Part shown: piece after piece, positions 1 to 8,195 of the stretch
Layout of the letters: each line of letters opens with the position of its first letter
Numbering within the stretch: position 1 is the first letter of the stretch
Assembly (NCBI GenBank): GCA_002706985.1
Contig: PAKP01000076.1
Location: 1-61,298 of the forward strand
Length of the DNA: 61,298 nt
DNA from: Sneathiella sp.
GTDB taxonomy: Bacteria; Pseudomonadota; Alphaproteobacteria; Sneathiellales; Sneathiellaceae
Reading direction: 5' to 3'
The notes under the pieces: generated by a model
Seen by the model: only the letters and a program-made list of their open reading frames with translations
What the model was told of the DNA's origin: nothing
Database searches by the model: none
Translations under genes and position numbers: made by a program

Positions 1-735
1 ATGACCGGCAAGCTCCGCCATGCTCTGTTGGATCGCCTGAAATTTACCGATGGGACGGCCGAATTGGACCCGGTCGTTGGCATATTGCACACTGGCGTCC
101 AGTATCCATTCCATCGCACCGGCCATCTGCGCCGAACGCATCATCGCCCCGAGGGCAAAGACGGACGCCGCTGTCAACCCGTCCGGCAGGCGGCCCGTGG
201 CGGCAGGGGCGGTTCCCTCAAAGACGAGCGTATCGCGCGGCTCGCCCGCGATATTCTGGTTCTCGGTCACGCTGTAGGCGCCCGCTGTCATCAGGGCGAC
301 GTCGCCCTTTGCGGTGATCACCACAACCTGCGCTGCCGTCCGGCCCCAGGGAACGCGTGTTGCCGTGCCGCTCAGCTTGCCCGCGGAGAGGGACAGCGTT
401 TCCTCCGCACGGACGGGCGCGAGCACAGTCATTCCGGCGGGAATATCAATCTCCGCGCTCGCCAGTATCCAGTTGGCGAGAATGCTTTCCACCACCGGCA
501 TGGGCACCGCGTGGCGGCCGATGCCGCGGGCGATGACTTCGGCATCCGCGAACTCCGCGCCGACGCCGCCGAACTTCTCCGGGACCAGGATATGCAGTAG
601 TCCGTTTTCCTCAACGGCATTCCATAATTTTTCCGGAAAATCAGAAGCTTCCGCCGCTTCCTTCAGACTCTTTGTGACATGCTCGGTGAACAGCTTTTCT
701 ACCGTATCTGCCATAATCTGACGCATTTCATTCAT
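1..735 (-). CDS. Acyl-CoA dehydrogenase, partial (C-terminus beyond window)
   Basis: This is the N-terminal 245 residues of an acyl-CoA dehydrogenase, an FAD flavoprotein that oxidises acyl-CoA to 2-enoyl-CoA. The N-terminal helical region carries the family's HILVPEKFGGVGAEF-type segment. The last visible part has the signature YANDRVQFGRPIGKFQAIQ, which belongs to the C-terminal helical domain. The middle domain is short and divergent. The start ATG at 735 overlaps the TGA of the upstream dehydrogenase (ATGA), so the two are translationally coupled. Paired, divergent dehydrogenase genes like these often encode a heterotetramer; that is inference here. The stop lies left of base 1, so the catalytic region cannot be fully judged. 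Confidence 0.88.
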   Translation of the reverse strand, partial: MNEMRQIMADTVEKLFTEHVTKSLKEAAEASDFPEKLWNAVEENGLLHILVPEKFGGVGAEFADAEVIARGIGRHAVPMPVVESILANWILASAEIDIPAGMTVLAPVRAEETLSLSAGKLSGTATRVPWGRTAAQVVVITAKGDVALMTAGAYSVTENQNIAGEPRDTLVFEGTAPAATGRLPDGLTAASVFALGAMMRSAQMAGAMEWILDASVQYANDRVQFGRPIGKFQAIQQSMAELAGH

Positions 736-1883
736 CGCAGGCCGAGCCCCCGTGCAATAATCCCCCGCAGAATTTCGCGTGTCCCGCCGCGTAAGGAAAA
801 GGACACCACCGCCTGGGTCAGATAGGCGCGGACCTGCTCGAAATCGGAAAGGGCGGTCATGCTCGCTTCCCCTCGGCCGATCCGGTGGGCGATTTCCGGG
901 ATTTCCTGCTCATATACCGCGCCGAGGTCTTTCACGACCGAAGCCTCCAACGCCGGATTGGCATCGGTTTCCAGCTTTCCGGCGACGGAAATCGACATCC
1001 GCCGCATGGTTGCGAGATGGGCCACAAGACGGCCGATCTGCTCCTGCGCGCGGGCATCTGGCTGAAGCTTTGCCTCGCGGATAATCTCGATCAGCAGCTG
1101 GATGGAGGACATGTAGCGTTCCGGCCCCGAGCGCTCGAATGCGAGCTCCGCCGTCACCTGCTTCCAGCCGTCGCCTTCCGCGCCGATGCGGTTTTCCTCG
1201 GGCACGAAGACATCCTCGAACACCACCATGTTGAAATGCTCTTCCCCGGCCATATTTTTGATCGGGCTAACGGTCAGCCCCTTGGAGTTTTTCAGATCGA
1301 TCAGGAACTGGCTCATGCCCTGATGGCGGTTTTCCGGATTGTTGCCGGTGCGCACCAGCGCGATCATCCAGTCGCAGCTCTCGGCGCCCGTGGTCCAGAT
1401 CTTCGATCCGTTGATGACATAGCCGCCATCGGTTTTTACCGCCTTGGTGCGGATCGAGGCGAGATCGGAGCCGCTGTCCGGCTCGCTCATGCCGATGCAG
1501 AAGAAGGATTCGCCCCGGATAATGCCGGGCAGGATGCGGTGGCACTGCTCTTCCGTTCCGAAGCGCATCAATGTCGGGCCGCTTTGCCGGTCGGCGATCC
1601 AGTGGCTGCCCACCGGCGCGCCATAGGCCAGCACTTCCTCCAGAAAGGCGTAGCGCTCGAAGAAGGAACGTTCGCCGCCGCCATATTTCTTCGGCCAGGT
1701 CATGCCGATCCAGCCGCGTTTCCCCAGCTTGCGGGAAAACTCGGCGCTTTTGCCGGACCAGGAGCGGGAACGCAGAACCGCCGGATAGTCGGCAAGCTCT
1801 TCCTCCAGAAAGGCCCGGACTTCCTTGCGAAGCTCCTCGGCCTCTGGCGGCAGGCTATAAGGGTCAAAATTGAAATATTGCAT
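732..1883 (-). CDS. Acyl-CoA dehydrogenase (383 aa)
   Basis: Full-length acyl-CoA dehydrogenase. The FAD/substrate segment FFCIGMSEPDSGSDLASIRT and the WTTGA motif are present in the middle domain, and the C-terminal helices end in GGTREILRGIIARGLGLR. In medium-chain enzymes the catalytic Glu sits just before the GT of that last motif; here that place is Gly. A Glu is present in AFERSGPERY, roughly where isovaleryl- and long-chain enzymes carry their base, so the enzyme is probably active with the alternative base (inference from family knowledge). It overlaps the following dehydrogenase by 4 nt. A 12-nt palindrome lies directly before its start codon and a 15-nt palindrome lies further upstream. 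The substrate is unknown. Confidence 0.93.
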   Translation of the reverse strand: MQYFNFDPYSLPPEAEELRKEVRAFLEEELADYPAVLRSRSWSGKSAEFSRKLGKRGWIGMTWPKKYGGGERSFFERYAFLEEVLAYGAPVGSHWIADRQSGPTLMRFGTEEQCHRILPGIIRGESFFCIGMSEPDSGSDLASIRTKAVKTDGGYVINGSKIWTTGAESCDWMIALVRTGNNPENRHQGMSQFLIDLKNSKGLTVSPIKNMAGEEHFNMVVFEDVFVPEENRIGAEGDGWKQVTAELAFERSGPERYMSSIQLLIEIIREAKLQPDARAQEQIGRLVAHLATMRRMSISVAGKLETDANPALEASVVKDLGAVYEQEIPEIAHRIGRGEASMTALSDFEQVRAYLTQAVVSFSLRGGTREILRGIIARGLGLR

Positions 1884-1885
1884 AT

Positions 1886-1897
1886 GAAACCGGTTTC
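1886..1897. promoter_or_regulatory. 12-nt perfect palindrome abutting the acyl-CoA dehydrogenase start
   Basis: GAAACCGGTTTC is a perfect palindrome ending 3 nt before the ATG at 1883. It occupies the place where the ribosome binding site would be, so it could act as an operator or in translation. It may also be chance. Confidence 0.3.
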
Positions 1898-1946
1898 TCT
1901 TTCGGGTGGCCGGTATGTCCGGTCACGTTCTTTTTGTTGTTGTGCC

Positions 1947-1961
1947 CCTATTCTGAATAGG
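1947..1961. promoter_or_regulatory. Candidate operator, 7-1-7 palindrome
   Basis: CCTATTCTGAATAGG is a perfect inverted repeat with a single central base, 64-78 nt upstream of the acyl-CoA dehydrogenase pair, in the 140-nt gap after the hydratase/dehydrogenase gene. Its position suits a repressor site for the dehydrogenase pair. No regulator gene is adjacent, so the factor is unknown. Confidence 0.4.
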
Positions 1962-2023
1962 AACGATCCATATGGCAACTGCTATTTCGGAACGGCGAGC
2001 TCGGGTGATACCGACGGGTGCCT

Positions 2024-4171
2024 TTAGGCGGCCTTTTTCTCGCTCCGCCTCAGCTTGTCGAGGGCCGAGGGCGACACCGCGAAGCGGTCTCCGTAAGTTT
2101 CGGCGAGTTCCTGCGCCCGTTTGGCGAAGGCATCGATCCCGACGCCGTGGATGAACTGCAGCGCGCCGCCCGTATAGGCAGGGAAGCCGATCCCGAAGAT
2201 CGAGCCGACATTGGCCTCGACTTCGTTGCGCAACACCCCTTCATCATAGCAGCGCAATGTCTCGATCGCCTGGCGATAGATAAGCCGGTCCTCGATATCG
2301 CGCATGGGTACCTCGCTGTTGCCCTTCATGAACTGGTCGACACCGCGCCAGAGCGTCTTGCTGCCGTCCGCCGCGTAGTCATAGAAGCCGCCGCCATACT
2401 GGCGTCCGCCGCGTTCCATCTCCACCATCTTGTGGTTGACGGCGACAGTCGCGTCGTTATTACTCGGGAAGCCGTCCTTGAGGCCCAGCCGCTCGTCGAG
2501 AACCTTGTGGGTATCATGGACCTTCTTTTGCAGCACGAGGCTGACTTCATCGGCGACGGCGAGGGGGCCGACGGGCATCCCCGCCTTCCAGGCCGCCCGC
2601 TCGATCAGGGCGGGATCGACGCCATCGACGATCAGGCTTGCGCCCTCATCGGTGAAGGTGCCGAACACGCGGGAGGTGAAGAAGCCCCGGCTGTCGTTGA
2701 CGATGATCGGGATCTTGCCGATCTGCGTCACATAGTCATAGGCCTTGCGCAAGGTCTCCTCGCTGGTTTTCTCGCCTTTGATCAGCTCGACGAGCTGCAT
2801 CTTGTCGACGGGGGAGAAGAAATGGATGCCGATGAAGCGGGCCGGGTCCGGGCAGGCCGCGGCCAGCATCGAGATCGGCAGGGTCGAGGTGTTGGAGCCG
2901 TAAATGCCGTTCTCCCCGAGCTGCTTGAAGGTTTCCGGAATGACGATTTCCTTGAGGGAAATATCCTCGAACACCGCCTCGATAATGATGTCCGATCCGG
3001 CGAAGGCCTCATCCTTGTCGGTTGGCTTGATGTGATCGAGCAGTTCCTTGCCGTCTTCATCCTCCATCTGGCCGCGCTTGATCCGTTTGGCGACCAGCCC
3101 TTCGGAATAGGCCTTGCCTTTTGCCGTCTTCTCAAGATCGGTGTCTTTGAGATACACCGGCAGGCCGCGCGCGGCGTGGGACCAGGCGATCCCGGCGCCC
3201 ATCATGCCGGCGCCGATCACGGCCGAACTTTTCGCTTTCCAGCGCTCGCCTTCCGGGCGGAACTTGCCGTTCTTGATGCCGTTCAGGCCGAAGAAGAAGG
3301 TGGCGATGGCGGCCTTAGCCTCGGGCGTCTGCACGAGCGCGCAAATCCCCCGGCTCTCCGCCCGGAGCGCACTTTCAAAGCCCATCCGCATGGAGTTGAC
3401 CGCAAGGTCGAGAATGCGTTCCGGCGCGGGCATCAGGCCGCGCGTCTTCTTGTAGAGCATCGTCGGGGCAACCGTCGCCATCATGCGGATATTCGGGGCA
3501 TCCGCATTGCCGCCGGGATATTTGAACCCCTTGCGGTCCCAGGGCTGCGCTGCCGCATCCGGGTTTTCCTTAATCCAGGCTTTCGCCGCCGGAACAAGCT
3601 GTTCCTCGGAGCCGACAATCGCATCGACCATTCCCTCGGCGAGGGCCTTGCCCGGTTTGGCGGGCTTACCCTCCAGCAGGCGGGGCAGGGCCTTTTCCAA
3701 TCCGAGCAACGCCGTCAGCCGGACAACGCCGCCCGCGCCCGGCAGCAGGCCGAGGGTGACTTCCGGCAGGCCAACAATGGCCTTCGGGTTATCGACGACA
3801 ATCCGGTGGTTGCAGGCAAGGCAGAGCTCATAGCCGCCGCCGAGTGCCGCGCCGTTGATCGCGGCAACGACCGGGACGGGCAGTTTCTCGATCCGCCGGA
3901 AATAGCCCTTCGAATTTTCGATATAATTAAAGAAATCCTCGACCGATTCCCCGGTACTCAGGATGGAGTTGAGGTCGGCCCCGGCGAAGAAGGTATTCTT
4001 GGCGGAGGCGAAGACGACCCCCGCAAGGTCGCTTTCCCCTTCCAGTGCCTCGATGGTTTTGCTCATATAGCCGTCATAGGCGTCGCTCATGGTGTTGGCC
4101 GACTGGCCTGGCATGTCCATGGTGACGGTGACGATGTTATCCATGTCTTTTTCGTATCTGAATCCGGTCAT
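2024..4171 (-). CDS. Bifunctional enoyl-CoA hydratase / 3-hydroxyacyl-CoA dehydrogenase (FadB/FadJ type)
   Basis: A 715-residue multifunctional beta-oxidation enzyme that hydrates 2-enoyl-CoA and then oxidises 3-hydroxyacyl-CoA with NAD. The N-terminal crotonase domain shows the oxyanion segment FFAGADL and both catalytic Glu contexts (GGGYELCLAC and VGLPEVTLGLLPGAGG). The NAD-binding domain begins with VIGAGMMGAGIAWSHAARG around residue 320 and carries the catalytic-His segment IGIHFFSPVDKMQLVEL. A duplicated C-terminal 3HCDH domain follows. I chose the ATG at 4171 because it is preceded by GGAGGCAGGATC, a strong Shine-Dalgarno; the frame is open further upstream without support. It lies 11 nt behind the thiolase gene, forming the alpha/beta pair of a fatty acid oxidation complex. 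Confidence 0.95.
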   Translation of the reverse strand: MTGFRYEKDMDNIVTVTMDMPGQSANTMSDAYDGYMSKTIEALEGESDLAGVVFASAKNTFFAGADLNSILSTGESVEDFFNYIENSKGYFRRIEKLPVPVVAAINGAALGGGYELCLACNHRIVVDNPKAIVGLPEVTLGLLPGAGGVVRLTALLGLEKALPRLLEGKPAKPGKALAEGMVDAIVGSEEQLVPAAKAWIKENPDAAAQPWDRKGFKYPGGNADAPNIRMMATVAPTMLYKKTRGLMPAPERILDLAVNSMRMGFESALRAESRGICALVQTPEAKAAIATFFFGLNGIKNGKFRPEGERWKAKSSAVIGAGMMGAGIAWSHAARGLPVYLKDTDLEKTAKGKAYSEGLVAKRIKRGQMEDEDGKELLDHIKPTDKDEAFAGSDIIIEAVFEDISLKEIVIPETFKQLGENGIYGSNTSTLPISMLAAACPDPARFIGIHFFSPVDKMQLVELIKGEKTSEETLRKAYDYVTQIGKIPIIVNDSRGFFTSRVFGTFTDEGASLIVDGVDPALIERAAWKAGMPVGPLAVADEVSLVLQKKVHDTHKVLDERLGLKDGFPSNNDATVAVNHKMVEMERGGRQYGGGFYDYAADGSKTLWRGVDQFMKGNSEVPMRDIEDRLIYRQAIETLRCYDEGVLRNEVEANVGSIFGIGFPAYTGGALQFIHGVGIDAFAKRAQELAETYGDRFAVSPSALDKLRRSEKKAA

Positions 4172-4182
4172 GATCCTGCCTC

Positions 4183-5391
4183 CTACACGCGTTCGATGAT
4201 GGAGGCGATGCCCATGCCGCCGCCGACGCACATGCAGAGCAGCGCGCGTTTCAGATTGCGGCGTTCCAGCTCGTCCAGCATGGTCGAGACGAGGCAGCCG
4301 CCGGTCGCCCCCAGCGGATGACCCATGGCGATGGCGCCGCCCACGACATTTAGTTTCTCATCCGGGACATCAAGGTCGCGTTGGAGCCGGAGGGCGACGG
4401 AGGCAAAGGCCTCGTTAATCTCCACCAGGTCGATATCATCAATTGTGAGCCCGGCCTTTTCAAGCGCCTTTCTCGACGCCGGGCCGGGGCCGGTCAGCAT
4501 GATCGTCGGGTCGGTACCGGTCAGGGCGATTGCCCGTACCCGTCCGCGCGGCGTCAGCCCGAGTTCCTTGCCGACTTTCTCGTTACCGACCATCACCAGG
4601 GAGGCGCCATCGACGATGCCGGAGGAGTTGCCGGGTGTATGCACATGGTTGATCCGCTCGACATGCGGATAGCGGGCGAGGGCAACCTCGTCATAGCCCA
4701 TGGCACCGGGACCGGCAAAGCTCGCCTTCAGGCTCCCGAGGGTCTGCATATTCGTGTCCGGCTTGATGAAGTCGTCCTTCTCCAGAATGATCAGGCCGTT
4801 CTCATCGCGGACCGGCACAACGGATTTATCGAACCAGCCGCTGTCGCGCGCCGTGGCGGCGAGCTTCTGGCTGCGGACGGCGAATTCATCGACGTCGTCA
4901 CGGGACCAGCCCTCGATCGTGGCAATCAGGTCGGCGCCGATGCCCTGCGGCACGAACCCGGTCGCCAGCACGGTTTCCGGATCCTCCGCGAAGGGGCCGC
5001 CATCGCTACCCATGGGCACGCGGCTCATGCTTTCATAGCCGCCCGCGCAGACCAGGTCTTCCCAGCCGCTGGCGACCTTGGCCGCCGCGGTATTGAAGGT
5101 ATCGAGGCCCGAGGCGCAGAAGCGGTTGACCTGGGCGCCGGGCACGCTTTCATCCCAGCCCGCGACCTGCAGCGCGACCTTCGGCAGCACCGATCCCTGT
5201 TCCTTGACCGGGGCGACGCAGCCGAGCATGACGTCATCGACGCGGGAGGTGTCGAGATCATGCCGCTGCTGCATTTCATTGAGCAGCGTGGTCACCAGCG
5301 TGATGGGTTTAACTTCGTTCAGCGAGCCGTCCGCCTTTCCCTTCGAGCGGGGGGTGCGGATTGCATCATAAATGAAGGCTGCTTCTGTCAT
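4183..5391 (-). CDS. Acetyl-CoA acyltransferase (thiolase, FadA type)
   Basis: A 402-residue thiolase that cleaves 3-ketoacyl-CoA with CoA, the last step of beta-oxidation. The N-terminal nucleophile Cys is in [12 protein letters not shown]. The NEAFA motif, the GHPLGATGG His loop and the C-terminal CVGGGMG Cys motif are all present, and the length is normal. The start is supported by AGGAGAG 8-10 nt upstream. It is the first gene of the thiolase-hydratase/dehydrogenase unit, and a TTTAC-N6-GTAAA inverted repeat about 85-100 nt upstream may be its operator. The protein could act on fatty acids or on branched or aromatic acyl-CoA. Confidence 0.95.
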   Translation of the reverse strand: MTEAAFIYDAIRTPRSKGKADGSLNEVKPITLVTTLLNEMQQRHDLDTSRVDDVMLGCVAPVKEQGSVLPKVALQVAGWDESVPGAQVNRFCASGLDTFNTAAAKVASGWEDLVCAGGYESMSRVPMGSDGGPFAEDPETVLATGFVPQGIGADLIATIEGWSRDDVDEFAVRSQKLAATARDSGWFDKSVVPVRDENGLIILEKDDFIKPDTNMQTLGSLKASFAGPGAMGYDEVALARYPHVERINHVHTPGNSSGIVDGASLVMVGNEKVGKELGLTPRGRVRAIALTGTDPTIMLTGPGPASRKALEKAGLTIDDIDLVEINEAFASVALRLQRDLDVPDEKLNVVGGAIAMGHPLGATGGCLVSTMLDELERRNLKRALLCMCVGGGMGIASIIERV

Positions 5392-5473
5392 TGCCGTTCT
5401 CTCCTGATCGGGAACTCTTGAGGGTTCAGTTTATCTGCGCGACATATGGTGAAATATTCTACTGATAACCTAG

Positions 5474-5489
5474 TTTACGCGCAGGTAAA
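5474..5489. promoter_or_regulatory. Candidate operator TTTAC-N6-GTAAA upstream of thiolase
   Basis: An inverted repeat of TTTAC and GTAAA with a 6-nt spacer lies in the 164-nt gap between the thiolase start and the stop of the ligase-carrier gene. TetR-type fatty acid regulators use palindromes of similar size, but the identity of the factor is inference. Confidence 0.35.
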
Positions 5490-5555
5490 AGCAACCGTCA
5501 ATGGCGATGCCATAGCGGGGTGATATTACAGATGAGAGGAAATGAAGGGGTGGGC

Positions 5556-7382
5556 TTACGCCTTGGTATCCAGCGCCCCTTCGATGAATTCCATGGCGTC
5601 GCCAAGGGCGGCGATGGAGGCAATCTCGGCAGCGGAGAACTGCATGTCGAATGCCAGCTCCAGTTCCTCAATCAGGGTCATATGCGCAAGCGAATCCCAG
5701 CCGTCGGTGTTGAACGGTGTCGAGTCCGCCGACAGGCTTGCCGCATCGACATTGAAGCATTTGGCGGCCACTGCGCAGACTTTATCTTCAAGGCTGCCGC
5801 TTTCGCTGTCAAATTCCATCTGCTCTTCGGCGAGGCCTGCGGGGGCGGCAGTCCCGGTGGTCAGTTCGGCCATCAGGACCTTGCCCGAGGCCCCGCGCGG
5901 CAGGGAGGACATGATCCGGAACTCGGCCGGTGTCCGCTCCGCCGAGAGATGCTTGCGGCAAATGGCGAAGGCATCGGCGGCGGTGATCTCATGGCCGGGC
6001 TGCGGCGCAATCGCCGCCACCAGCTTCTCGCCGCGCGCCGTATCTGGAACCCCGAAGGCGACGGCCTCAGCTACGCCGGGCATCGTGGTGAGGACAATGG
6101 TCACGGATTCAGGATGGATCGTCGCCCCGGCGGAGACAATCGCCGTTTTCTTGCGGCCGACGAAATCATAGAGCCCGTCATCGCCGACGCGGGCATAGTC
6201 GCCGGTGTGAAAGGCGCCATTGCGGATAACGCCTGCGGTCAGCTCCGGCGCGTTGAAATATCCGCGCATCACCGTCGGCCCTGAAAGCACCAGCTCGCCG
6301 GTCTCCCCGGTCGGGACGGGCCTGCCGTCATCATCCAGAATATCCGCCTTGCAGCCATGCGGCCGCCCGAGCGATCCGATCCGCCGGGTGGCATCGTCCG
6401 GCCCGGCAAAGAGGGCGTCGCAGACCACCTCGCTCAACCCATAGGCATTGACCACAGGCGTGTTGAAGGTCTCCTCGACATGGCGCCAGAGTGCAGCGTC
6501 GAGCAGGTCGGCACTGCACAGGATAAAGCGGAAATCCGGCCCGGTGAAGGTTTCGCGGGCATCGCTGCCGAGCCGCGCGACGATCCGCAGCATGGCCGGA
6601 ACGGTGATGAAATGGGTGATGCTCTTTTCGCCGAATTTTTTCAGGATCGTGGGCACATTCTGCACCGAGAACGGCGTCTGGCGATAGAAGTAACCGCCGA
6701 ACCAGAGGGCGACGAGCGGCCCGCGGATGAGGCCGTCCACATGATGAAGCGGCAGGAGGTTGAGCAGGCGCACGGCGCTGTCAAAGCCATAGATATCCTT
6801 GAATATCGCTAGCTGTGCGATCAGGTTTTCATGGGTGAGTTCCACGGCCTTCGGTGTCGAGGTGGTGCCCGATGTCAGCACCAGAAGCGCGACGTCGGGC
6901 CGGGCCTCGAGGGCGGGCCAGTCGCCGGGATCGCGGCCGTTCGACAGTATGTCATGCACCTCCCGGATCGGGATGATCCGCGATTGCTGCAGTTTGCCGC
7001 CGAGCGCCGTATTGGCCAGCATCGCCTCGTCCGCATAGAGCGCGGCGGGATCGCAGACATCCAGCAGTTCGCCAAGTTCCGGCCCGGTTACCTCGGCATC
7101 GCCAATGACCGGCGTCATCCCGGCGCGCAGCAGCGCGAGGAAGAGCTTTACCGTCGCCCCTTCATCCTTTGAGGCGACGAGAACCCGGTCTCCGGTTCCA
7201 AGGCCGATTTCTGCAAACGCCGCACCAAGACGGCGCATGTCGCGCGCAAGCGTCTCATAGGAAACGGCGCCATTTGCAAGCTCCGCGAATTCCTTAGCGC
7301 TGTTGGCCTCAAGCATCCGGTCGAGATGCGCACAGAAATGATCGAAAGCATGGACGCCCGGCTTGATCGGCAATTCAAACAT
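5556..7382 (-). CDS. AMP-dependent acyl/aminoacyl ligase fused to a C-terminal carrier protein
   Basis: A 608-residue didomain protein. Residues 1 to about 510 form an ANL adenylating domain: the P-loop is LVLTSGTTSTPKAVELTHEN, the YGLSE motif is present and the hinge region reads HTGDYARVGDDGLYDFVGRKK. After a linker, residues about 535-608 form an acyl/peptidyl carrier domain with the phosphopantetheine Ser564 in GWDSLAHMTLIEELE. Such a protein activates an acid as the adenylate and loads it onto its own carrier arm, so it is biosynthetic rather than CoA-forming. It overlaps the thioesterase gene by 8 nt and is the last gene of a four-gene operon that also encodes a FemAB-like transferase and a GGT-like hydrolase. 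The substrate cannot be read from the sequence. Confidence 0.92.
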   Translation of the reverse strand: MFELPIKPGVHAFDHFCAHLDRMLEANSAKEFAELANGAVSYETLARDMRRLGAAFAEIGLGTGDRVLVASKDEGATVKLFLALLRAGMTPVIGDAEVTGPELGELLDVCDPAALYADEAMLANTALGGKLQQSRIIPIREVHDILSNGRDPGDWPALEARPDVALLVLTSGTTSTPKAVELTHENLIAQLAIFKDIYGFDSAVRLLNLLPLHHVDGLIRGPLVALWFGGYFYRQTPFSVQNVPTILKKFGEKSITHFITVPAMLRIVARLGSDARETFTGPDFRFILCSADLLDAALWRHVEETFNTPVVNAYGLSEVVCDALFAGPDDATRRIGSLGRPHGCKADILDDDGRPVPTGETGELVLSGPTVMRGYFNAPELTAGVIRNGAFHTGDYARVGDDGLYDFVGRKKTAIVSAGATIHPESVTIVLTTMPGVAEAVAFGVPDTARGEKLVAAIAPQPGHEITAADAFAICRKHLSAERTPAEFRIMSSLPRGASGKVLMAELTTGTAAPAGLAEEQMEFDSESGSLEDKVCAVAAKCFNVDAASLSADSTPFNTDGWDSLAHMTLIEELELAFDMQFSAAEIASIAALGDAMEFIEGALDTKA

Positions 7383-8193
7383 CTACTGACTCCTTTTGCA
7401 CCGCCTCCAGCCGAAGGCGCATTTTATCGGCAAGCACCGCGGCATTTTCCGCCGTGCGCAACATGGAAAGATGATCTCCCGGCACATCGATGAGTGTGAC
7501 CGGCCCCTTGATCAGCTGTCCCCAGCCGAGATCGTCAAGACGATAGCCCCACTGGATATCCTCGGCGCGAAAGACGCTCGCCGAACCGGTCCAGGGAAGC
7601 GGAGTATATTCCGCCATCTTCGCATAGAGCTGGCGGATAATGGTGCGATGCGCCTCCGCGTGATTGCCAAGGTCCATACGGATCTGCCCGTAGCGATGCA
7701 GGATCAGCGGATCTTCCGTGCCGGGGAGCAGGGTGCGCCAGTTGCGGACGGCGTAGCGGGCAGCGTAAAGCATCTCCTGTATCGGATTGCGCAGGAATCG
7801 CGCGCCAAGGGTTCGCGGGCGGATGCGGGTATCCAGAATGAACAGCTCACCCGCCCATGGCTCTAGCGCTGAAAAATGCCGCGCCGTCTCGAAGGCGAGC
7901 AGACCGGCGAAGGAGAAGCCGCAGATATGAACCGGTCGCGGGATGTCGCTCTGGTGAATATCGGATGCGAAGCGCTCGGCAATCTCGATCAGCCCGAGAT
8001 CGTCCAGAACCGCGACCATGTCCGGCGCGAGGCGGGCACCAAAGCAGGAATATTCCGAAGAAAGTACTTTCTGGATCGGCTGGGCATAGATGACATTGCC
8101 GCCAAAATCCGGCAGGAAGACGAGGCTGCCACCTATCTCTGCGCTGTTCATGCGCATTAGGGTGCGGGGCAGGGAATTTTGCGATCTTTGCAT
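7375..8193 (-). CDS. Alpha/beta-fold thioesterase, type II TE-like
   Basis: A 272-residue protein of the surfactin-type thioesterase family (PF00975). It has an early oxyanion loop LVFLPDFGGNVIYAQPI, a nucleophile elbow GFSFAG with Ser94, and a C-terminal catalytic His in VPGDHLSML. Such enzymes release or edit acyl chains on carrier proteins, which fits the carrier domain of the next gene. I place the start at the ATG at 8193 because GGGAGGTGA lies 2-3 nt before it; a GTG at 8199 is also open. It overlaps the ligase-carrier gene by 8 nt and lies 2 nt beyond the upstream transferase stop. Confidence 0.85.
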   Translation of the reverse strand: MQRSQNSLPRTLMRMNSAEIGGSLVFLPDFGGNVIYAQPIQKVLSSEYSCFGARLAPDMVAVLDDLGLIEIAERFASDIHQSDIPRPVHICGFSFAGLLAFETARHFSALEPWAGELFILDTRIRPRTLGARFLRNPIQEMLYAARYAVRNWRTLLPGTEDPLILHRYGQIRMDLGNHAEAHRTIIRQLYAKMAEYTPLPWTGSASVFRAEDIQWGYRLDDLGWGQLIKGPVTLIDVPGDHLSMLRTAENAAVLADKMRLRLEAVQKESVDV

Positions 8194-8195
8194 AT

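Noticed and set aside
2018..4321. A long plus-strand open frame opposite the hydratase/dehydrogenase gene
   Set aside because: It mirrors the codon pattern of the real minus-strand gene, shows no domain motifs and has no ribosome binding site; long antisense frames are common at high GC.
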